64,000 bases of DNA, taken from Bradyrhizobium sp. MOS003. Its GTDB lineage: Bacteria; Pseudomonadota; Alphaproteobacteria; Rhizobiales; Xanthobacteraceae. The stretch lies in the NCBI RefSeq assembly GCF_003020125.1, contig NZ_PYFW01000004.1, positions 434,001 to 498,000 of the forward strand, written 5' to 3'. The position numbers were made by a program, and so were the translations under genes. Shown here in pieces: positions 59,101 to 64,000 of the stretch; position 1 is the stretch's first letter; each line of letters starts with the position of its first letter. Below the pieces are notes generated by a model that was given only the letters and a program-made list of their open reading frames with translations, did no database searches and was not told the origin of the DNA.

Positions 59101-60453
59101 ATGTCGAAAAGTTCTGCCCAATATTCGCAGTACCCCCAACATCATCCCCACGACCACGGACGGGCCTTCCAACGCCGCTCCGCCCCTGCGGCAGCTGCAG
59201 CGATCCCCCTTCCCGCGACCGACGACGCCTACACCATCGTCCATGCCGGCAAGCAGGTCCGCTTCGGGCCCGTGGTGTTCTGGATCGTGGTCGGCACGGT
59301 CGTGCTGCTCGGTCTTTGGTCGGCGGCAACCGCCACATATTTCGCGTTCCGTGACGACGTCCTGACCCGGCTGATCGCCCGCCAGGCCGAGATGCAATAC
59401 GCCTATGAGGACCGCATCGCAGAGCTGCGCGCCAAGGTCGACCGGACCACCAGCCGCCAGCTGCTCGACCAGGAACAGTTCGACCAGAAACTCGACCAGA
59501 TCATGAAGCGCCAGACGGCGCTGGAGTCCCGAGCCACGGCGCTCGGAGCCATGCCTGATGTAACCGGCTCGATTCCGCGTGCGACGCCTCAGCGCGGCGA
59601 TTCGAGCCAGGTGACGCCAAAACCCTCGCCGATCAGCGACACCGTGATCTTCGTGGCGCCGCCGGACCGTGAGGCGCGCCTGGAGTCGCGCGCTCCGACT
59701 GTCGCAGCCCCCCCAACCAACCAGTTGGCCAAGAACCAGGGTTTCGACAACGTCCTGGTCCGGCTCACGACCTCGCTCGACCAGGTGGAACGGCGCCAGA
59801 TGGCGGCGCTCAGCGCCGTCGAGGAAGGCATGGATTCACGGATGCGCCGGATGCGCGGTGTCGTCAGCGATCTCGGCCTGAATCTCGCCAATCTGGAGTC
59901 CGCCGTGCCGCGCACCGCGATGGGCGGTCCGTTCGTACCGGTCAAACTGACGGCCAACGCCGGGCCGTTCGAGAAGCAGCTCTCACGCATCAACACCACG
60001 CGCGCCGAGATGGACCGTCTCAATCGCACGCTGGCGCTGGTGCCTTATCGCAAGCCCGTCATCGGCGAGGTCGAATTCACCTCCGGCTTCGGCGTTCGCA
60101 GCGATCCCTTCCTCGGCCGGCCCGCGATGCATACAGGGCTCGATTTCCGCGCCGCCACCGGCGATCCGGTTCGCGTCACCGCCAACGGCAAAGTGGTGTC
60201 CGCCGGCTGGTCCGGCGGTTACGGCCGCATGATCGAGGTCGACCATGGTAACGGGCTTTCGACCCGCTACGGCCATCTCTCCGAGATCAACGTCAAGGTC
60301 GGCGAGATCGTGAAGATCGGCCAGGTCGTCGGTCTGGTCGGATCGACCGGTCGCTCGACCGGTCCGCATCTGCATTACGAGACCCGCATCGAGGGCGAAG
60401 CGGTCGATCCGCAGAAATTCCTGCGCGCAGGCGTGCGTCTCAGCGCGGGCTAA
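59101..60453 (+). CDS. M23-family peptidoglycan metallopeptidase with membrane anchor and coiled coil
   Basis: 450 residues from the ATG at 59101 (a GTG two codons upstream is possible). The N terminus is polar and His-rich, then a membrane helix (FGPVVFWIVVGTVVLLGLW) at about 55-75, a coiled-coil region with many Gln/Glu, and the LytM/M23 domain from about residue 340, with HTGLDFRAATGDPV and TGPHLHYETRIEG carrying zinc ligands. It cuts or regulates peptidoglycan cross-links, possibly in cell division or elongation. Often such genes precede a bactofilin gene, not so here. It converges on the binding-protein gene 28 bases away. Confidence 0.9.
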   Translation: MSKSSAQYSQYPQHHPHDHGRAFQRRSAPAAAAAIPLPATDDAYTIVHAGKQVRFGPVVFWIVVGTVVLLGLWSAATATYFAFRDDVLTRLIARQAEMQYAYEDRIAELRAKVDRTTSRQLLDQEQFDQKLDQIMKRQTALESRATALGAMPDVTGSIPRATPQRGDSSQVTPKPSPISDTVIFVAPPDREARLESRAPTVAAPPTNQLAKNQGFDNVLVRLTTSLDQVERRQMAALSAVEEGMDSRMRRMRGVVSDLGLNLANLESAVPRTAMGGPFVPVKLTANAGPFEKQLSRINTTRAEMDRLNRTLALVPYRKPVIGEVEFTSGFGVRSDPFLGRPAMHTGLDFRAATGDPVRVTANGKVVSAGWSGGYGRMIEVDHGNGLSTRYGHLSEINVKVGEIVKIGQVVGLVGSTGRSTGPHLHYETRIEGEAVDPQKFLRAGVRLSAG

Positions 60454-60481
60454 GCCCTGGCAGGAGCGCTTGAAGCCCTGA

Positions 60482-61714
60482 CTACTGACTGCGCTCGTGG
60501 CCGACCTCGCCGGTGATGACGTCGCCGAACAGCTCCCAGGCCTGCCCGTTGAAACGCATCAGCTGCATCTGCTCGATCGGGAAGTAGTCGTCGGCTGAGG
60601 TGTTGACCATGATGCCGGGCAGCATCAGGTCGGTGTGAAAATTCTTCAGGCTGGTGGCCTGCTTCATCGCGTTCTCGCGCGTGAGGTTGTCGCCGCACTG
60701 CTTCAGCACCTGCGCCATCGCCTCGGCCTGTACATAGCCATAGAGGTTGTTGGCATTGGTCTTGTCGCCATCGGGGTAATATTTGTCCATGAATTCGCGC
60801 CACTTCACCACGGCCGGATCCTTGTCCCAGGTCGGATCGGTCGGGTCTTTCAGATAGGCGGTGGAGATGATGTCCTTGGCATAGTCGAGCCCGGCAGGCT
60901 TCAGCACCGAGGCGATGGATGTGGCCGTGTTGGCGAGGAAGAATTTCGGCTTCCAGCCGAGCTCGCCGACCTTCCGGATCGCCTGCGCCGAGCCCTTCGG
61001 CGCAGCCCACGAGAAGAAGATGTCGGCGCCGGAATCGTGCAGGGCAACAATCTGGGAGTCGATCGAGGGATCGCTGACCTCGTAGGACTTGTCGGCGATG
61101 ATCATGTTCACCTTGTCGCCGAGTCCGTCCTTCAAGCCCTTGAACTGGTCCTTGCCGGCGTCGTCATTTTGCCAGAGCACCGCGATCTTGCTGTTCGGAA
61201 ACTTGTCACGGATATATTTCGCGTAGATCCGCCCCTCGCTCTGGTAGTTCGGCTGGAAGCCCATCGTCCACGGGAAGTTCTTGGGATCGCCGAACTTGGT
61301 GCCCCCGGACGCCACGAACAGCTGCGGCACCTTCTTGGCGTTCATGTATTTCATGATCGCGGAGTTCGAGGGCGTGCCGAGCGGCTGGAAGATCAAGAGG
61401 ACCTCGTCGCTCTCGACCAGCTTTCGCGCCTGCTCGATCGCCTTCGGCGGCGAATAGGCATCGTCGTAGCTGATGAAGTTGATCTTGCGGCCGTTGATGC
61501 CGCCCTGATCGTTGATCATCCTGAAGAAGGCCGCCTCGGTCTTGCCGATCACGCCATAGGACGACGCCGGGCCGCTATAGGGCATGATGTTGCCAAGCTT
61601 GATTTCGGTGTCGGTGGCTCCGGGATCGTATTTCTTCTGCGCCGAGGCCGGTGTCGTGACGAGCACGCCGGCAAGAATGGCGAGGGCAGCAAGGTTTTCG
61701 CGACGACCCGGCAT
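60482..61714 (-). CDS. ABC transporter substrate-binding protein, branched-chain amino acid type
   Basis: 410 residues with signal peptide (cleaved after ASA at about residue 25). The mature protein YDPGATDTEIKLGNIMPYSGPASSYGVIGK is the Peripla_BP_6 opening. Two lobes follow: FINDQGGINGRKI and YVQAEAMAQVL segments are typical. The gene has no ABC permease or ATPase neighbours, so it is an orphan SBP that may work with a remote transporter. Ligands in this family range from amino acids to aromatic acids and amides; nothing here fixes it. Confidence 0.9.
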   Translation of the reverse strand: MPGRRENLAALAILAGVLVTTPASAQKKYDPGATDTEIKLGNIMPYSGPASSYGVIGKTEAAFFRMINDQGGINGRKINFISYDDAYSPPKAIEQARKLVESDEVLLIFQPLGTPSNSAIMKYMNAKKVPQLFVASGGTKFGDPKNFPWTMGFQPNYQSEGRIYAKYIRDKFPNSKIAVLWQNDDAGKDQFKGLKDGLGDKVNMIIADKSYEVSDPSIDSQIVALHDSGADIFFSWAAPKGSAQAIRKVGELGWKPKFFLANTATSIASVLKPAGLDYAKDIISTAYLKDPTDPTWDKDPAVVKWREFMDKYYPDGDKTNANNLYGYVQAEAMAQVLKQCGDNLTRENAMKQATSLKNFHTDLMLPGIMVNTSADDYFPIEQMQLMRFNGQAWELFGDVITGEVGHERSQ

Positions 61715-61822
61715 CGTTCTCTCCCCTGTGTTTTGTAGTCTTGTTTTGCCGGGAGTGTCGCAAGCAGGCTCGCGGCTGGCAAGCGCTTCGATTTTCCGCG
61801 AGATGAAACGGGCATCCGGAAC

Positions 61823-62734
61823 TTACGTGACGCGCCGCAGCACATTGTGAAAGCGTCCATCGATCACAAGCAACGCGCTGCCGATGACGATAGCGCCCGC
61901 GATCTCGCGCATCGAGATCGGCTCACCCAGCACCAGCCATCCCAGCAGGATGGCGGTAACAGGAATGAGCAGCGTCACCAGCATGACATTGGTCGCACCG
62001 GAGCGCCGTATGATCTGAAAGAAGACGATGTAGGCGAGCGCCGTCGAGAGGCCCGCGAGGCCGAGCACCGCGAGCCAGGTCGTCAGGCCCGGCATCGGGA
62101 GATGCCAGGGCTGCTCCACCACGCCGGCGACGATCGCCATCATGACCGTCGACGCCATCAGCTGAAACGTCGCCGTCCCGAGCGGAGCCGCGTCCTTCAG
62201 CATTCGCCGCGCCGCCAGTGCGGCAAGCCCGTAGCTGAAGGCGCCTCCAAGACAGAGCAGGATGCCGAGCCCCTGCCCTGGCCTCGTCTCGAGGCCCCAT
62301 CCGCGCAGGGTGATCACGCCGGCAAGGCCGAGCGCCACGCCGGCCACGCGCCGCAGATGCAAGGCCTCTTCGCCCGCCGCGGCCATCACGAGCACCGTGA
62401 AGATCGGCGTGGTCGCATTCAGGATGGATGCCAGTCCGCTCGGGATGAAAGTTTGGCCCAGCACGATCAGCGAGAACGGAATGACGTTGTTGAGCAGCCC
62501 GATCACGATGAACGGCGTCCAATCCGACATACGATCGGGAAAGCCGATCCCCTGCATGCGTAACGGCGGCAAGAGAATGGCCGCACCGAGCGCGACGCGC
62601 AGGAATACCAGCGTCAGCGGCGTCAATTCCCGCAAGGCCGCGCCGTTGAGGAAGAACGAGCCGCCCCAGAGGATCGAGAGTACCGCGAGCAACGACCAGT
62701 CTCGCGCGTGAATCCTGTTGTCGATTGGGGGCAT
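61823..62734 (-). CDS. EamA/DMT-superfamily permease
   Basis: 303 residues with ten helices in two EamA repeats. The first repeat opens LAVLSILWGGSFFLNGAAL, followed by PLTLVFLRVALGA; the second includes LTTWLAVLGLAGLSTALAYIVFFQII and PVTAILLGWLVLGEPIS. The substrate of this drug/metabolite transporter cannot be told. The start ATG is at 62734. No regulator is adjacent. Confidence 0.9.
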   Translation of the reverse strand: MPPIDNRIHARDWSLLAVLSILWGGSFFLNGAALRELTPLTLVFLRVALGAAILLPPLRMQGIGFPDRMSDWTPFIVIGLLNNVIPFSLIVLGQTFIPSGLASILNATTPIFTVLVMAAAGEEALHLRRVAGVALGLAGVITLRGWGLETRPGQGLGILLCLGGAFSYGLAALAARRMLKDAAPLGTATFQLMASTVMMAIVAGVVEQPWHLPMPGLTTWLAVLGLAGLSTALAYIVFFQIIRRSGATNVMLVTLLIPVTAILLGWLVLGEPISMREIAGAIVIGSALLVIDGRFHNVLRRVT

Positions 62735-63072
62735 GGGCTCTCACATCGGCGGTCGAGCCCGCTGGCCTAGGACCACGCGTCGAACTGTGCCACCCGATTT
62801 CCGATGACATGCCGGTTTACGAAACCGATGCCGGCTATGAATCGGGCGATCGAATTTTTCCCACGCGATGCTGGCCGGTTAGGGCGCCTACTCGTAAACC
62901 CGATCAACCCGCGCGGAGGCGGCGCCTTGCTCGGCGCGCTTACCGCACGTCCCAAAAACAAGAGGAACTCGAATTCGGGTCGAGAGTTGACTAAGCTTGC
63001 AGTCTCGCCGGAAAGTCCGATGATCTGCCGATAATTCCCATTTGATGCGTATCGCTAAGCACCCCGGATTCC
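62735..63072. other. Intergenic stretch without a supported gene, with a 9-bp inverted repeat
   Basis: No frame here has convincing codon use or a good start. GGTTTACGA (62813-62821) and TCGTAAACC (62892-62900) are exact complements 70 bases apart. The part next to 63073 (GGATTCCATGCGG) has no clear ribosome-binding site. Confidence 0.4.
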
Positions 63073-64000
63073 ATGCGGAATTACATGGTCGATTTTCAGA
63101 AAGTCTTCGAGAGCTCCCCTGCTCTATTTCTTGTTCTCGGCGCGGACGAAACCTTCCCGATCCTGGCGGTAAGCGACGCCTACCTTCGGGCGACGTACAC
63201 CGAGCGCGAAGCGATCGTGGGGCGCCGCCTGTTCGATGTCTTTCCGGACAATCCCGCCGATCCTTCGACCGGCACTATGAACCTGCGCGTCTCTCAAACG
63301 AGTTCTTGCCGAAGGCCGGCAGGATGCGATGGCCGTGCAAAAGTACGACGTCCGCCGACCTGATGGGGCATTCGAGGAGCGTTTTTGGTCTCCCTTGAAC
63401 GCGCCGGTAATCGGCCCGGACGGCCGAATGTTGTACATCATGCACCGCGTCGAGGACGTCACAGACATCACCCGTGGCGACCGCACGACCGCCGCCGCGG
63501 ACGAGGCGATGCGGCTGGACGTCATGCTGCGCGCCCAAGAACTGCAGGAAGCCAACCGGCAACTGCGTGAGGCCACGGAGCAATTCCAGGCAGTCTACGA
63601 TCAGGGCCTGTTCGCCGCGCGTCTCCGCTTGGACGGAACGGTCCTCGACATCAACCGGTCCGCCCTCGAGGTCTGCGGCTTCAGGCGTGAGGACGTTCTC
63701 GAGCGGCCGTTCTGGGAGTGCGGCTGGTGGAATCGCTCGCCGGAAGTGATGGCGTGGGTCCGCAGAGCGGTCGAACAGGCTATCGCTGGCGAGCCTTTTC
63801 GGGGCGAGTCGATGTATTTCTGGGGCGACGGCTCGGAACATATCGTCGATTTCGCCTGCATGCCGGTCCGCGACGCGTCCGGACGCGTCGTCGTGGTGGT
63901 GCCGACGGGGATGGACGTTACCGAACGCGTCAGAGCCGAGCAAAGTCAGCGCGAATTGGAGGAAGAGCGCCGTCGAGCCGAAGCGCTCGCCGAAATCGAC
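63073..64000 (+). pseudogene. PAS-domain sensor (kinase) gene with frameshift, 3' end beyond window
   Basis: The frame starting at 63073 reads a PAS-like start (VDFQKVFESSPALFLVLGAD, YTEREAIVGRRLFDVFPDNPADPSTGTMNLR), then turns to noise from about 63289. In another frame the same protein continues without a stop to the end of the window: LKRVLAEGRQDAMAVQKYD, RRPDGAFEERFWSPLNAPV, then a coiled linker (QELQEANRQLREATEQF) and a second PAS domain to 64000. The break lies in CTGCGCGTCTCTC (about 63282-63294): two bases lost, or one gained, would restore the usual NLRASLKRVL. Kinase domain, if any, is outside the window. Either a real frameshift or a sequencing error. Confidence 0.8.

Overview
The window looks like chromosomal DNA of a Bradyrhizobium-type alphaproteobacterium (order Hyphomicrobiales). 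The base composition is GC-rich, codon third positions are mostly G or C, and the gene content fits the group: a one-operon SUF iron-sulfur system, a tripartite tricarboxylate transporter, class I PHA synthase, Omp25-like beta-barrel proteins and many PAS/GGDEF/chemotaxis genes. The gaps carry several families of long palindromic repeats that I recall from bradyrhizobial genomes. Species assignment is inference; there is no rRNA gene and I found no tRNA, CRISPR array, transposase, integron or prophage.

Layout. 1-2086: end of a Cache-domain sensory gene, an NAD(P)-binding protein and a periplasmic cupin. 2090-8403 (minus): six-gene operon ech-caiB-tctC-tctB-tctA-pdxA for uptake and CoA-linked breakdown of an unidentified carboxylate, facing a GntR repressor across an intergenic region with matching palindromes. 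9414-15436: Tat-exported metallo-beta-lactamase-fold protein, HAD dehalogenase, and the aminotransferase-hom-glpX operon. 15689-17960: phaC and a MAPEG protein. 17977-21584 (minus): paiB-like gene, two different argC families and a methyltransferase, behind a consensus promoter and a leaderless 25-codon leader ORF with five consecutive arginine codons. 21594-29258: dedA, parE, two outer-membrane beta-barrel proteins around an SDR, and a flavin monooxygenase. 29651-33184: exported Gly-rich protein, small exported protein, exported caspase-like protease, AraC regulator. 33486-37417: DEAD-box helicase, GGDEF protein, solitary fabA, TfoX-like protein. 37558-44537 (minus): the complete SUF operon nifS-sufB-sufC-sufD-sufS-sufT-sufA. 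44890-52071: alpha/beta hydrolase, GST and SMR pump, a roughly 650-nt structured non-coding repeat element, anmK, tyrS, MFS permease, DoxX. 52152-62734: a possible 28-residue membrane peptide, chemotaxis receptor, giant AsmA/YhdP-like protein, Bcp peroxiredoxin, M23 peptidase, an orphan substrate-binding protein and an EamA transporter. 63073-64000: PAS sensor gene with a frameshift, running off the window.

Most genes are ordinary housekeeping or accessory metabolism. The signal I consider most likely to be new is the structured arginine-rich leader at 21434-21584 upstream of the double-argC operon. Others worth attention are the unknown-substrate TTT/CoA-transferase operon with its GntR operator, the exported caspase cluster, the large non-coding element at 46785-47450, the twin ATGCANTTGCAT operator at the GST gene, and the frameshifted sensor gene at the right edge.
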